Assembly (NCBI GenBank): GCA_032718475.1
Contig: JAUCBJ010001801.1
Span: forward strand, 1 to 35,373
Source: Nemertoderma westbladi
Taxonomy: Eukaryota; Xenacoelomorpha; Nemertodermatida; Nemertodermatidae
Direction of reading: 5' to 3'
Length of the DNA: 35,373 bases
Shown: positions 1 through 12,100 of the stretch, one piece after another
How the letters are laid out: each line of letters opens with the position of its first letter
Position numbering within the stretch: the first letter of the stretch is position 1
The notes under the pieces: model-generated
Told to the model about the DNA's origin: nothing
Seen by the model: only the letters and a program-made list of their open reading frames with translations
Databases searched by the model: none
Made by a program: the position numbers and the translations under genes

Positions 1-355
1 CACATATGACACCTTTTGACAATTTAACGTTTTGCAAAATATGTTTTCCAAAAAAAAAATAAGTTTTCCAAAAGTGTTAAGCCACATTTTGATCAATATT
101 TCGGAGAAAATGCTATATTCGAGCACACTAACTAGAAAAATACTTTAATTTTCATAAATGTTTTCTTATAAAAACACAACAAAAACTGGATAATACAACA
201 ACGATCACACAGGTTGTTAAAAACGTTGACATCGATTATCTCAAATTGAAGTTTTGTGGCTTATATAACACCTTTGAAAAAAAATTTTTTCATTAACAAT
301 TTTTTCTACTGGACTGTCCGACCATATGGTTCCCATCAATTGGTAAAGTGATCGT
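1..355. other. AT-rich sequence without a gene
   Basis: AT-rich DNA with A and T runs and no convincing reading frame. It lies downstream (on the minus strand) of the RT fragment. A LINE 3' untranslated region is possible, but I see no poly-A tail or 3' repeat to support it. Confidence 0.4.
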
Positions 356-413
356 TTATTGTTTTGTTAGAAGACTCGCCTCTGTAACCTGCTCCTTTCC
401 CCTAACAAACTTA
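352..413 (+). repeat. Dispersed ~60 bp motif, copy 1
   Basis: GTTTATTGTTTTGTTAGAA followed by CTCTGTAACCTGCTCCTTTCCC. Similar sequence recurs at ~15678-15740 and ~32733-32825 in the same orientation. Here it overlaps the end of the RT fragment. Confidence 0.6.
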
Positions 414-923
414 TATGTAGTGTCAATGTAATTTCTCTCTGCTGGACCGATGTAAAGCACGTTGCATTTGTGGGAAGCAATGTTTAATTGCCCGGTTTCA
501 GCCCAATGTTCTAATGAAGATAAAGCACGGACGAGGGAAACTCTATCGGTAGAATTCGCGTACAGCTTTACATCGTCAGCAAAAAGTTTACAGGCAACAG
601 GATCAACAACATCGGGTAAATCGTTTATAAATAACAAGAACAATAAGGGACCACAAACGCTTCCCTGGGGTCTACCTGAAATTACAATCGGAGGAAAAAG
701 CGTTACCAACTACAATCTTTTGCGAACGATTAGATAGAAAGGCAATGAACCAAAGCAACAGGTCACCAGAAATACTATAACTGCTAAGTTTACAGATTAG
801 TTTATTATGCACCACAGAATCAAATGCCTTAGCAAAGTCAATGTAAATAACATCTGTACTTATACGCCCATCCAATAGAGTACACCATTCATTAACACAA
901 TCAAGTAGTTGCGTACACCACAC
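356..923 (-). pseudogene. Non-LTR retrotransposon reverse transcriptase fragment
   Basis: Two minus-strand reading frames, joined by one frameshift near 690-700, read as the central part of a LINE-type reverse transcriptase. Motif A is present as DFAKAFDSVVHNKL, motif B as RPQGSVCGPLLFLLFINDLP (usually GVPQGS, so one residue has changed), and the catalytic motif C as LFADDVKLY. The thumb region stops at a TAA near 356. No endonuclease domain or 3' tail is visible. I see a fragment broken at both ends; the CR1/Jockey-like placement is inferred from the motif style. It overlaps a short dispersed motif near 352-413. Confidence 0.85.
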
Positions 924-943
924 ACCTACCGTACACCTACAGT

Positions 944-998
944 ATTCCGCAGTTGAATATACCTACCATTTTTGGTGCTAAAATGAAAAGTGCAAGTA
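944..998 (+). repeat. Direct repeat copy 1 (pairs with 1114-1174)
   Basis: This ~55 bp stretch (ATTCCGCAGTTGAATA...AAAATGAAAAGTGCAAGT) recurs about 170 bp downstream. The two copies differ mainly by a short insertion in copy 2 (GTTCGGCTGT) and a few substitutions. No coding potential. Confidence 0.75.
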
Positions 999-1113
999 AC
1001 CAGCATTTATCAAATTACAGAATTAGTGAAAACAACAAGAATTGTAGGAATGGTGTTTATTTCAATAACATACAGGTTTTCTGGTGCGCTGATTTCAATG
1101 GAAGGCTTTTTAA

Positions 1114-1174
1114 ATTCCGCAGTTGAATACACCTACCATGTTCGGCTGTTGGTGCTAAAATGAAAAGTGCAAGT
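1114..1174 (+). repeat. Direct repeat copy 2 (pairs with 944-998)
   Basis: Second copy of the 55-61 bp direct repeat, with an extra short segment in the middle. The surrounding 1180-1884 is AT-rich, with a palindromic ATTATAATAATTATAAT stretch near 1553-1590, and holds no gene that I can support. Confidence 0.75.
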
Positions 1175-1884
1175 GTAAATAAAACATAATTTTTCAAATT
1201 TTGTAGATTATACCGGTATGTAAGCAGCCATACGTTCTACTGTTCTATGTAATATTGTAAGTTGATATTTTGGATGTGTACATTACCTGATTACAGTATA
1301 ATTATAAATATAATTACATCCTTCCGGTATCATAAATGATACAAATTAATTTATACTGTATAATAATGATTCCTAAGGTTTGTGTCACAACCGTTACGGC
1401 CGCAAGTGTTATTATGGCACTTTATATACATTTGTACGCCCAATATTACAATTATCACTTTGTGTGGAATCATATTCCAAAATGTACGGTAATGTAAATG
1501 GCGAGTAAAAAAAACGACCTTCCGTTCCTTGAATTATAGGGCCTACATGCTAATATTATAATAATTATAATAATTATTATAATAATATATCCTACATGCT
1601 ACATGTTAATTTTACGACCGTTACGCTGATTACTACAACTGGAACATATAGTCAAGTTAAACTATATGACTCAAACAATTGATACGAACCAGCTAACGAT
1701 AGATACTGTATAAAAGATTATAACCATTACTGCCGGGGATCTGGAGATATTGGAAAAACTTGCTCTTCAGTGTAACGGTCTGTGATCACTCTGATCGTAC
1801 CAAGCAGCAAATGCCATCTACTAATCTTAATTTATGTATATTTAGAGCTAGCAGGTTGACTGTGATTCGGGTGTATAGACGGAC

Positions 1885-1894
1885 GGATCGTAAG
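1885..1894 (+). repeat. Target site duplication, left (10 bp)
   Basis: GGATCGTAAG directly abuts the left TIR and is repeated exactly at 3636-3645 after the right TIR. Confidence 0.85.
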
Positions 1895-2100
1895 GGGTGC
1901 ATGTAAAGAGCGGACTGCGGACTGCGGACTGCGGATTGTCAATTAAAAGCCCAAATATGCGCGGTCAATTTGAATTATAGCATTATAATGTAAGAATCCG
2001 CTCTTTGTTGTCTGGACAAACGGCGGACTGAAGCCAGAAAATTTTAACCTGATTGGCTCAATCATTTACATAGGCCCAAAGGGAACTTTCCTGAATCCTC
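1895..2100 (+). repeat. Left terminal inverted repeat
   Basis: About 200 bp matching the reverse complement of 3436-3635. It includes a short 7 bp tandem (GCGGACT, about four copies near 1911-1938) and the shared blocks GCGGTCAATTTGAATTAT, AAGAATCCGCTCTTTGTTGT and AACCTGATTGGCTCAATCAT. The inner boundary is approximate. Confidence 0.85.
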
Positions 2101-2659
2101 TTATTGGCTTAAATGTTTTCATGTGACACAGAGATGGAAACCTATTATTTTGAAAACCTATTATGTAGGCAGTGTAGGAAGAACTCTTGAACTTTCAATA
2201 AAATCTCTCAGGTTAAGGCCGGTTCACTCTTTTAAGCATGATTCATTCGTAACTCTACTTTGGATGAAGACTTTGGGACTACTGTAGTATGTACTTCTGC
2301 TGCCGAAGCCGAGTTATGCTTATTGCTTAAAGGTGTGAACCGCGACCTTATAAGATATTCCTTGTTTGCTTGTTACTTAAATTAAAAGTTTTTACGTTGG
2401 GGTCGTCCAAAAAAAAAAGGGGGGGGGGGGGGGGTTGGCTCGTACTGCCACTATTATGTCTCTGTTAGTTGAAACAAAATTGGAACATAATTGAAACATA
2501 TTAGTCGTACATACTAGTAGTGAAACGTTATTTTTCCAAGATTGACCGACTTATTAGCGTTCAAACATTTCCGACGATGACAACGACAGACGGGTCCACC
2601 ACTTCTACCCATATGCTAAGGCTCACCTGGACTTACGTTGCTCGCCCCACAGTTAATCG

Positions 2660-2935
2660 CCCATGTGAAGAATACCAGGATTTCACTTTTCGGTCGACTT
2701 TTTTTTGGAATTTTATATATGAAGATTTTTTATTTTTTTAAATTTATCTTTATTAAGTGTTTTATAGCGCTTATTTCTGTCTTATAACCTGTACATATAC
2801 TAATTTGTTTATTGTTTTGGTTAGATTCAGCCCTTCTGTAACCTGTATTTTTTGTGAAAACCTGGTATTCTTCACATGGGGGTAACTGCAAAGTGAAATA
2901 TAACGGCAGAAAGTCTGGTATACTTCACATGGGCC
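2660..2935. mobile_element. Nested short inverted-repeat element (MITE-like)
   Basis: The left end CCCATGTGAAGAATACCAGG (2660-2679) is matched in inverted form by CTGGTATACTTCACATGGG near 2915-2933. A second, closer inverted match (CCTGGTATTCTTCACATGGG) ends near 2880. The flanks share CAGTTAATCG at 2650-2659 and 2936-2945, a 10 bp duplication, with two extra C bases between the right TIR and its flank. There is no coding capacity. Having two right-end-like copies suggests internal duplication or a chimeric element. Confidence 0.7.
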
Positions 2936-3435
2936 CAGTTAATCGTATGTCAGATATGTAGGATATCACAGTCCACACTAAAAAAGCATTAAAAAAAGCA
3001 CTAGCCGATCAGGTGTTGGTGGTTTTCATTTTAAGGCTGTCATAAAAATTTGGACAGAATTAAATGCCAGTAATTAGATGCGTCCTATTGGATGCTATTT
3101 ATAGATCCACACCCCTTTTCTTTGCCCCTGTTCCCCCTTTTCTTACGCTCTCTTACCCCCAGCACAGAGAAGATCTTCCCCCAAGCTCCTGCGCTTAGGA
3201 TGTCCGAATATTCGCTCTCTTATATTTGCGAACAGACAACTGTGACATAAACTCTAAAGGCAGGAAGTATATAAAAATATTGATTGAAATAAATAATCTG
3301 AAAATCCGTAGGATGTTGATTATATAGTAGGCCCTTAATCAACAATCCACGTAATTACTGTATAGGATAATTATTTCCTGTATTACAGTGTTGCACAATG
3401 GTAAACATTTAAAAGCCAAATGGGATGATTAATTC

Positions 3436-3635
3436 TTTAAGTTCCCTTTCAGCTTCAGCCTATGTACATGATTGAGCCAATCAGGTTACAATTTGCCGGC
3501 TTCAGTCCGCCATTTGTCCAGACAACAAAGAGCGGATTCTTAGTTTGGAAGTCGATAATTCAAATTGACCGCGCGGATTTTGGCAATCCCCAGTCCGTAG
3601 TCCGCCAGTCCGCAGTCCGCTCTTTACATGCACCC
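3436..3635 (-). repeat. Right terminal inverted repeat
   Basis: Reverse-complement partner of 1895-2100, ending with TACATGCACCC next to the second GGATCGTAAG. The inner boundary is approximate. Confidence 0.85.
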
Positions 3636-3645
3636 GGATCGTAAG
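3636..3645 (+). repeat. Target site duplication, right (10 bp)
   Basis: Exact second copy of GGATCGTAAG, immediately outside the right TIR. Confidence 0.85.
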
Positions 3646-4556
3646 GCCTACAGTTTGTACCAGTCCACTCGAGTCCAGCCTCAGTAGTCACTGCGTCAGT
3701 AGTCACTGAGTCAGAGTCATACCAGTACGAGTACAGCAGTACCACCGGTACCAGCGAAGTAGCAGAGTATGGCAAGTGCACGCACCAGTCAGCCAGTGCA
3801 CGCCTCAAAAATTTGTTTTGCTCGCCTGAATGACCAGTACACGCCTTAAAATTGTTGTGCACGCCTGAAAAATTTATTAATTGACCAACAAAAAATGCAC
3901 GCGTAAAATTTTGAACTACACGCCTATCTAGTATCTCAGTATCTACCAGTCTGCCAGTCTACTGTCTCGTCTGACTGTCAGACTGTAGAGCCCGACTGCC
4001 CAATATAACTACTATCAGACTATAAGGCGCCTGTGCCCGTGCCCGTTGCACTCCACATCCTGACATCCTTTGCCTGTACTGTATGCTCATTCAGTCATTA
4101 TTACTGTATAATTTTTGCCAGTAGTTATTCTTATAATATCCAGTACTGCAGTCTGGCAGTACTGCAGTATGGCAGTATGGCGATTGACGGCTTGCCCAAT
4201 ACAATAGAACAAAATACTGGAATAACTGAATAAGGCCACTTACTGACTTACAGTAGGCTGGTTTGAAGCGTTTCTTCTGCTGTTCTGTTCTGTCCTTACT
4301 CTCATCCAACCCATCAGCCCATGTCAGCATGTGACAAAATACTAACAACATACAACGTAAAAATACATACCAACGTCAAGACGTCTGCACTGCTCCACTG
4401 CACGCCAGGCTGCAAACCACCACTGAACCGCGCACAACGCCTGCGCACAATTTTTCAGCCCCACAATATTGGACAATATACCTACCGCGCATGCACCGAA
4501 AAAAAACGCGCACACCACATTTTAACAATGTAAACGAGAAACATATGCCAGCGAAG
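3646..4556. other. Gene-free, repeat-rich stretch
   Basis: It contains clustered short motifs: CAGTAGTCACTG-type repeats near 3680-3715, several CACGCCT(N)AAAA units between about 3780 and 3930, and GGCAGTACTGCAGTATGG-type repeats near 4154-4178. No reading frame here resembles a protein that I know. Confidence 0.5.
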
Positions 4557-4750
4557 CGAGCAAAACCTTTTCATTAACATTGCAAAATGAACAGATGAAA
4601 AAGAAACGCGAGCAAAACTCAAAGTGAGAGAAATTTGTCCATTCTAACAGCTGAACAGTGCAAAATGTAAGATAAAGAAACGCGAGCAAAACTCAAATTG
4701 AGCGAAATTTTTTCCTTCTAACAGTGCAAAATGAAAAAGAAACGCGACTA
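4557..4750 (+). repeat. Imperfect tandem repeat, ~62-74 bp unit
   Basis: Two clear units begin with CGCGAGCAAAACTCAAA at 4607 and 4681. Each ends with GTGCAAAATG and an AAGAAA motif. A more diverged partial copy precedes them (from about 4554) and a truncated start (CGCGAC) follows at 4743. No coding function is apparent. Confidence 0.7.
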
Positions 4751-4794
4751 CCAGTCTGCTTTATATTATTTACAGCGTTAATTGTAAAATTTTA

Positions 4795-4905
4795 TGAAAA
4801 ACCATAAAAAACCATAAAAAACCAAATTTTTCGCCTTTTTTTAAAAGTTGGTTAAACCAAAAAACCATAAAAAACCAATGGTGAGAAAAACCATTGGTTG
4901 CCAAC
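4795..4905 (+). repeat. AAAACCATAAAAAACC-type simple repeat
   Basis: Repeated ACCATAAAAA units interrupted by an AATTTTTCGCC/T-run segment, ending with an ACCAATGGT...ACCATTGGT inverted pair. Low-complexity DNA; the minus-strand open frame over it is compositional. Confidence 0.6.
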
Positions 4906-6039
4906 CCTGACAACAACTGAACAATCATTAGCCAGACGGATTTCCATGTGTGTGAGACTGCTGGAATGTGAGTGAGTAATGGGGTGTGTTCGTGCTGTGG
5001 GTCGAACCCTATACAGCTATTTGGAATACTGGAATATTGACAAAAACAGAAAAAGCGCGCCACACGGCAGCACGGGTTCTGGTAAAACGAAAAGCGCGCC
5101 AGCCATGACATTCAATGCGCGCCATGTTCAGACTGTCAGATGAAATATAAATACCAACATTTTGATTTGGGGGTGACAGTGCAGCAGTGACAGGAAATAT
5201 TCCCACAGGCAGACAGGCACATGGCCAGTTCCCGACCTTGGCGCAAGTTAGTCAGTAAGTCATATTCCCAATTTTGTGATGATCAACTTCTAGTATTAAT
5301 ACCTGAATACTGCATTGATATTACAGTATTAATAGAATCGCAATGAGGTTTAGTTGGCAGGTTGGTGTAGCTGTAGACACCTTCAAAACAAGCATAGAGC
5401 AGCGAATAGTTTTTGAGATATTGCAGAAAATGTGAAGTCCGGCCACAAGTCAACATTAGCACCTTGACTGCTTGATGCGATATTGACAAATACACTAAAA
5501 ATGATACTTCTAATTCTGTAATTATCGCAAGGCATCCGCAATTCAACAAAACAACATACAGACACAAAACAAAACAACAAAAGTTGTATTTATACACATG
5601 TACTGATGTACGTAGGTACCGTACACCAACTGACCAATACTGAACTGGTGAACCGGTATAATAAATACAGAAATATCAGCTGCCAGTAATACTGCAGTTT
5701 TAAAAAATTCAGTGCCCCTGAAACCGGAAAGAGCCCGCTCACAGCCTCAGACTGTCAGAAGATCAGAGAGTCAGCTGGTCAGAAGGTAGATTACTGCTTG
5801 CTGCTGTCCTGGACTACGCCTAGCCTACCTGCCAGCCTGCCTACCGGAACTCGGACAGCTGGACAGACCGGTACCTACAGGTACGCGCTACCTAACTACT
5901 GAACTATAGAACTAACGGTAACAGACAGACAGAAATTAAACAAATTACCGTACTGCCGTAGGCCTATTAAACGCAATAATTATACTTGATTTGTACCGCC
6001 GAATTATTACCAAGCGTTCAATCTTCAAGCGTTATCAAG
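4906..6039 (+). promoter_or_regulatory. Upstream region and probable 5' UTR of LSM14
   Basis: About 1.1 kb with no supported gene. The last few hundred bases before the LSM14 start codon should contain its promoter and 5' UTR. I see no TATA box at a convincing distance. The context just before the ATG is GTTATCAAG, with a purine at -3. Several ACCGGT palindromes lie between 5650 and 5870; their function is unknown. Confidence 0.35.
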
Positions 6040-6166
6040 ATGAGTGCCGGTGGGGGTCAACCTTACATAGGTAGTAAGATCAGTTTGATATCGAAATCTA
6101 ACATCAGATATGAAGGTATTCTGTTTACCGTGGACACAAATGAATCTACAGTTACGTTGACAAATG
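6040..6166 (+). CDS. LSM14: LSM14 exon 1 (LSm domain, first half)
   Basis: Starts at the ATG of [20 protein letters not shown], the standard LSM14 N terminus, and ends after TLTN in phase 1 at a GTTAGT donor. Reading further upstream would need a non-ATG start and adds nothing conserved. Confidence 0.93.
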
Positions 6167-9100
6167 GTTAGTCCAGTTATTACAGTTCTTTAGGCCTAGT
6201 CAAATTCAAGTACTGAAGTGCTAAACCTAAATCAAAGTAGCTATTATTTACTAGACTGCTATTACTTACACTGTTACTAGTCAGCTAGTAGTATCAGAAG
6301 TAGGAACCCTAGCCATGCAGTCAGTCCTGCAGTCCTTACTCCTTAGTCTGCAGTCTTATAAGTCCTAAGAGTACAAACGATCTACCCCCTAAAACGCCCT
6401 ATATTTGCAGATATTAACCACTACTTGTTTGTTGTATTGCAGTTCGATTGCTCGGCACCGAGGACAGACCAGCGGAGAAACCCCTCCCACCTCGCGATGA
6501 GATTTACGAATACATTATATTTAGAGGCGGCGACATTAAAGATATTCATGTTTGCGAAATGGCGAAACAGGAAATACCTGATCCTGCCATTATTTCGGTG
6601 AGACATATAATGTACGGTATCACTTCTAACAGCCATTTGCTGATTTGCGTGTTGTTATACAGTTATATATTAGCGGAAATTGGCGCCTTATTTAACATTT
6701 ATTGGTACGAGAACCAGTACTGGACTATTATACTGGACTGAGTCCAGTATAATAGGTACTAATATTAGCCTTTCCCAAAATAAATAAAACTATCAGATTA
6801 TAGAACCTAGGTACGGTAAGTAATCATTAATGATGGCAACTGGTTTATACCAATAAATGTATATCGTATATATATAACTATTATCTACTGATTATTGGGA
6901 AAAAATTAGTACCGGTAGGGAATATTTACTGATTAATTATGTTAAGAATATTTAATATATGTTTAGTTTATATTCCTCTAGAAATTGTAAATCTCAAATT
7001 GTTGTAATATTTTCCATTCAGCAACGATCGGCCACTGTAAACCAACACCAGCCGTCCCCCAGCGGTGCCCCCGGGACTACTACCCCCGTCCCCCAGGCCA
7101 CCTACCAGCAGCCCCCTCCACCACCACCCCCACAGTTCGCCCCCTCCGTCCCCTTCCCCCCCAACCTCCCCAACATGCCGGGCGGGGGTCCCGGGGTTAT
7201 CGGCGGCGGGTTATTGAACCGACCTGGTCCGTCGGCCTTCGACCATCCCAGTCGTGGCTCGACCCCGCCCCCACCGCAGCTCTTCGGTAGAAAGAGCCCC
7301 ACTATGGAGCAGGTTTGTTACACTTCCAGCCGTTTTATTATCGTCAATTTATTATCTTTCTGTAATTAGAATTATGGATTATTATTGCTTTATGTTCTGA
7401 ATCACAGAAATCTGAATCTGAACCTTACAATTCGCCACTCATTGATTCATTAGGCTATAAGAACTGTCGGAAACGCGTATACCGTTAAGACATTCATTGT
7501 GGTACCGTACCGGTCGTTATCTTTTTTCATTCTTCTCACAGTCTGATTCTGACAGCTGTATGTACCGGTATCGGTGTATATATGAATGTCGTCATTATTG
7601 TTTTGCAATTTCCGGTGACCGGAAGTACAAGTGTATATATTATACATGACCTTTATCTTATGTTTTGTCGGGTATATATTAATAATGTGTGGTAAGCTTT
7701 GCAAAACGAAAATATAACTTATATAACTTAATATTGCTTGAGTTTCTGTAATATAATTTAGTCATTCAATTACTAGCCAAACTTATTTATTTGTAATTCT
7801 ATATCTAATTCTTTATGAATATTTAGATAAAATATTTTTATAATGGCGATGTTATTTTAATGTCTGGTTACTGCCTGCCTAGTTACTGCCTGCCTAGTTA
7901 CTGCCTGCCTGGTTACTGCCTGCCTAGTTACTGCCTGCCTGGTTACTGCCTGCCTAGTTACTGCCTGCCTGGTTACTGCCTGTCTGGTTACTGCCTGTCT
8001 GGTTACTGCCTGTCTGGTTACTGCCTGCCTGGTTACTGCCTGCCTAGTTACTGCCTGCCTGGTTACTGCCTGCCTGGTTACTGCCTGTCTGGTTACTGCC
8101 TGTCTGGTTACTGCCTGCCTGGTTACTGCCTGCCTGGTTACTGCCTGCCTGGTTACTATTTATTATACACCGGAAATACTTGAAGGAACCTAGTGATTGA
8201 TACTAATTAATTAATTAGCGGACACCTTGCTGATACTAATTAATTAATTAGCGGACACCTTGCTGATACTAATTAATTAATTAGCGGACCTTGCGCTGCA
8301 CAGCTGATTGATTCTGTCATATTCCCTTCACCTCACTTTACCAACTAGGATAAGCTAAAAAAATTCCTAAAGTTTATCAGAAACATAATGCTGTAAACGT
8401 AGGAGTGAATGAGGGAAATTAAAAGAAAACGAACTTGTATTTAAATTGTTACTATGACGATATATTATCTAACCAAAATTATAAACCAATCATCTAGAAA
8501 ATTCCATTTTGCTTTTTATATTAAGTGACGATAAACAGTTTCTAATTGTTTTATTTATCTAGTCAAATCAGATAGAAGATCATCAACTCGCCCACCCGTA
8601 CGTGACGTCACCACCCCCGCGTTCCAACCGGGGGGCTGCGTTCCATCGTTCCATGGGTGGGGAACCCCGGTACAGTCGTCCACCGCCGAGCCACGAGGCG
8701 GACAGACGGAGTCCCCCGGGTCACTACGCCGGCTACAGTCGCGGTCCCCAGCCCTCTAGCGGTGCGACTGGGTACAACGGGCCTCAGTCGTCAAACTACA
8801 ACAGACCGCGGTAGGTCTCCCACCCTATTACCAGTACCGTATTTGTGTACTTTTACACCAACGCCCTGAATTATATTGTCTTTTTTTATTTCCCCTGTTG
8901 TCATCTACAGTAATTACAATAACGAAGTTCAAGTCTACAAATTTCGGATTTCACTACACAATACCCACCCCTGCTGGTGAAATGTAAAAAAAATTGACAA
9001 ACTAATTCAGGAGGGAGATTTACAAAACTAATTACTAATACTACAAATAAACAATAAGAATAAAAACAATAATACACAACGGACGTGACAGCAACTGACT

Positions 9101-12100
9101 CCCGCAGTGGTCGTCTAGCCGCCCAACCGCGCAGGCACAGTGTGGGCGACCGGGGGAAGTCGAAGCTTAACGTCCGCTGGACCCAGGATACGATGCAGAT
9201 ACGATGCGTGGGTGGGTGCTCGTGGAGGGATCCATCTTAGATAATCTCTCCTCATATTTTCGGCACTTCCTCTCATTGTGATGGATATGGGCGACGTTGA
9301 TTGCATCACCGCATTGGTGTCCGACACGCGACGCCGATAAAAGCCGTAAAACAAACAATGTTAACTAAACTATTAAAGATAAAGAAACATAAAAAATCTT
9401 CATAACACCTATAAATGTTTTTTTCAACCACCTTTATTAAGAAATCTTTAATTAACAGTTTCCTTTTTTATCCTCTCGCCAGTTGTTATGGTTACAAATC
9501 ATACATTTATTCCCGCAGTTATAATAATATGGGTTACTCTAGTCGCGATGGTTACGAGCCTGGCAACCGAAGTGCCGGCGTATCGCGTGACTTCTACGAC
9601 GCGCCGACACAACGGCCGTCCTACAGAGAGGCCAGCTACCGGGAGACGAGCTACCGTCCGACCACTTACCGACCGAGCGCCAGCCCCGCTAGGGGCGTAC
9701 TGCGGGGCGGACGAGGGGGTGGGGCGCCGCCGGGGGGCCCCAACCGCTCCCGGGAGCCGGTCGCTGAGTTCGACTTCGAGAAGGCCAACGCTAAGTTCGA
9801 TAAGGACGAAGTCGCTAATGAGTTTAAGAAACTCAGTTTGGGTTAGTGTTCTTAGCGTCACACTATTACTACCCTTTGGGGTTGTCTATATGCTGTCCCG
9901 ATATTATAGTCTACAATTATTGTTAATAATGTTAAATATATGAACTTTGCTACTGTATTAAGGTCTAAGGATTGTTTGTGCAAATCGAGTTTTCGCGTCG
10001 GTTTATTTTGTTTCTGTATTATATTTCCTCATTATAGAACAAAGCTTTAAGAACACATTTTTAAATAACACCAACTTCCTGACTCACTCCCGGTTTACCT
10101 TTTTTCCATCAGTGCCAATATTTAACGTCTCCGATTATCTGTTTAGCGGCTGTTGTTAATGGAGACGATAAGCCAGCCAGAGCCGTCGATGGTGAGATTG
10201 TTGAGGAGGACGGACAGGATGAAGATGGTACGGACTCCGTCGATGATCCCGCCTTCTACGATAAAGATAAATCATTCTTCGATCATATATCTTGCGAGGC
10301 TTTAGATAAAGAAAGAAAATCGTAAGTGTAACTTACAATATGCTGTTGGTTTAGGTATGTCTGCGTCCCGTAGACCAACTACGAACCGAACCCTACAGTA
10401 CTCCGCGGTCGTAAGCGGTCGTAATCATGATTTTATTTCTGTTCTGTAAGTAAAAGAATCGTTACTATTGATTATAGACGACGGGCCCCTACTTGGCAAG
10501 AAGAGAAGCAGCTGAATACTCAGACCTTTGGAGTTTCTAGTGTCCATCAGAACCAGTACAGACGGGGCGGTCCCTGGAGGGGTGGCGGTGGATACAGAGG
10601 GGGTCAGATGCCCCCTCCAAGGGGCTTCAGGGGGTTAGTATATGAGATCAAGTAAAGTTAATCGTTTACGATCACTAACTAAGCTGCAGCACTGGTGTCC
10701 AACCCCTCCTCCCAATCTCTACAGTAGTGCGGTACCCGTACCGGTAAGTACCACCCAAGGTATACCGTTCGGGAGGCATTGGGAACATATCTAATGCCAC
10801 GGTTTACCCTAGGCATATTACCAATTGGGGTGCCGTTTCAGCCTATTTTAACATATTAACTTCATTTCGCGAATATTTAATTTCGATATTCACCATTTAA
10901 GGTACCTTTTAGCAAAGTACCCGGTTCTAATGGCAGGCTATTCTAACCAAAACAATATACTAAATTTAAATTAAATAAAATAAATTAATTAATTTTAAAT
11001 TTTAAATAAATTAAAAATAAAACACAGTTTACAGTAAAATTTGTATTTCTAAGGAGATCTAGGCACTAATTTTTCAATATTAATTTATCATTAACCCTAT
11101 GAGAAGGCTGTGAAAAGTGAAAGATCACATTAGTATCATTGTGTTAGGTGTGATCGGGGGTGTAGCTTGGCCTTGGGTTCGGCGGTCTTCGATCAGTGAT
11201 TTTATTTATTTATTTATTATTAATTAAGATTTCAATCTCTGACTTGTGCTTTATCGTCTTGGCGTATTTGTTTTCTGTTTACGAACTGCTTATTATTCAA
11301 CTGATCTCAATTAGTTTTCTATTTTTGGTTGTTTATTTTAGATTTTTTGTTTGTGCCGGATCTTGTGCTCATCATAGTAATAGTTAAACTGTGGTGGTGA
11401 TGGTGAGCTACAAAATTAGTCAAAAACATTTAAAAATAATAAATGGCAGAATGGTGAATTCATTAACTATGCTTCGCTATTTAAATATTCATTTACGAGT
11501 TTGATTTGTAGGAGTTGGTTTAAGTATAAAAAATTTTTCATTTCAGTTTCAGTACCCGCAAGCAGCATTAATAATAACGGAAAAGTGACAATATGATTTG
11601 GTTAAAAGTTCTCAATTTTTACTTATCTATGCCATTACCGGATCCGCCACTTCTCCACGCGGACGGTGGTGTTGGTGTACATACACTGTACATGTACGGT
11701 ACACACAGTAGGCCTTGCGCCCCACTGACTTGGACTGAATTACATATATTCTGGGAACCAGTCAACAAGTACCGGTTTAACAGCCGTACATCAGTACATA
11801 GTGCAGGAGTGTCATTACTGTTAGAACCATTGTTAGATACTCGGCCACTGGGTACAGAGCAGAGACTACAGCACGAGCGCGGTAACAAACAATCTGATAA
11901 TGGCCGGTTTGATCTACCGATATCCTTTCCTGCGTTCAACCTTTTGTACCCGAGCGAACCGTTTTATTAATCAAATTCCTTCGGATAAAACTGTAACCGG
12001 GATATTAAACTCGCTTCCGTTTATACCGGGAAACATTTTTCTACGCCAATACGCGAAAACCTTCTACACGAGAGAAAAGGAACACCTAAACATCGGTACT

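Larger units (their letters stand above)
1895..3635. mobile_element. Mutator-like DNA element with ~200 bp TIRs and 10 bp TSD
   Basis: The left end (from 1895, GGGTGCATGTAAAGAGCGGA) is matched in inverted orientation by the right end (to 3635). Pairing continues for about 200 bp on each side (roughly 1895-2100 and 3436-3635), with substitutions and small indels. The element is flanked by perfect 10 bp direct repeats GGATCGTAAG at 1885-1894 and 3636-3645. Long TIRs with 9-10 bp duplications are typical of Mutator-like elements. The interior has no transposase frame, so this is a non-autonomous or gutted copy. It contains a second nested inverted-repeat element at 2660-2935 and a G16 run after an A run (about 2409-2434). 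Confidence 0.85.

Noticed and set aside
4770-5597. Minus-strand frames of 65-113 codons
   Set aside because: Low-complexity (Phe/Trp/Leu runs from ACCATAAAAA repeats), no domain, no supporting splice or start context.
7860-8183. Open frame of 107 codons with SGYCLP repeats
   Set aside because: It is the 15 bp minisatellite read in one frame, inside an LSM14 intron, with no flanking gene features.
11593-11970. 125-codon plus-strand frame before EF-Tu
   Set aside because: It overlaps the EF-Tu start in another frame, has no conserved motif, and is explained as intron/5' UTR sequence.
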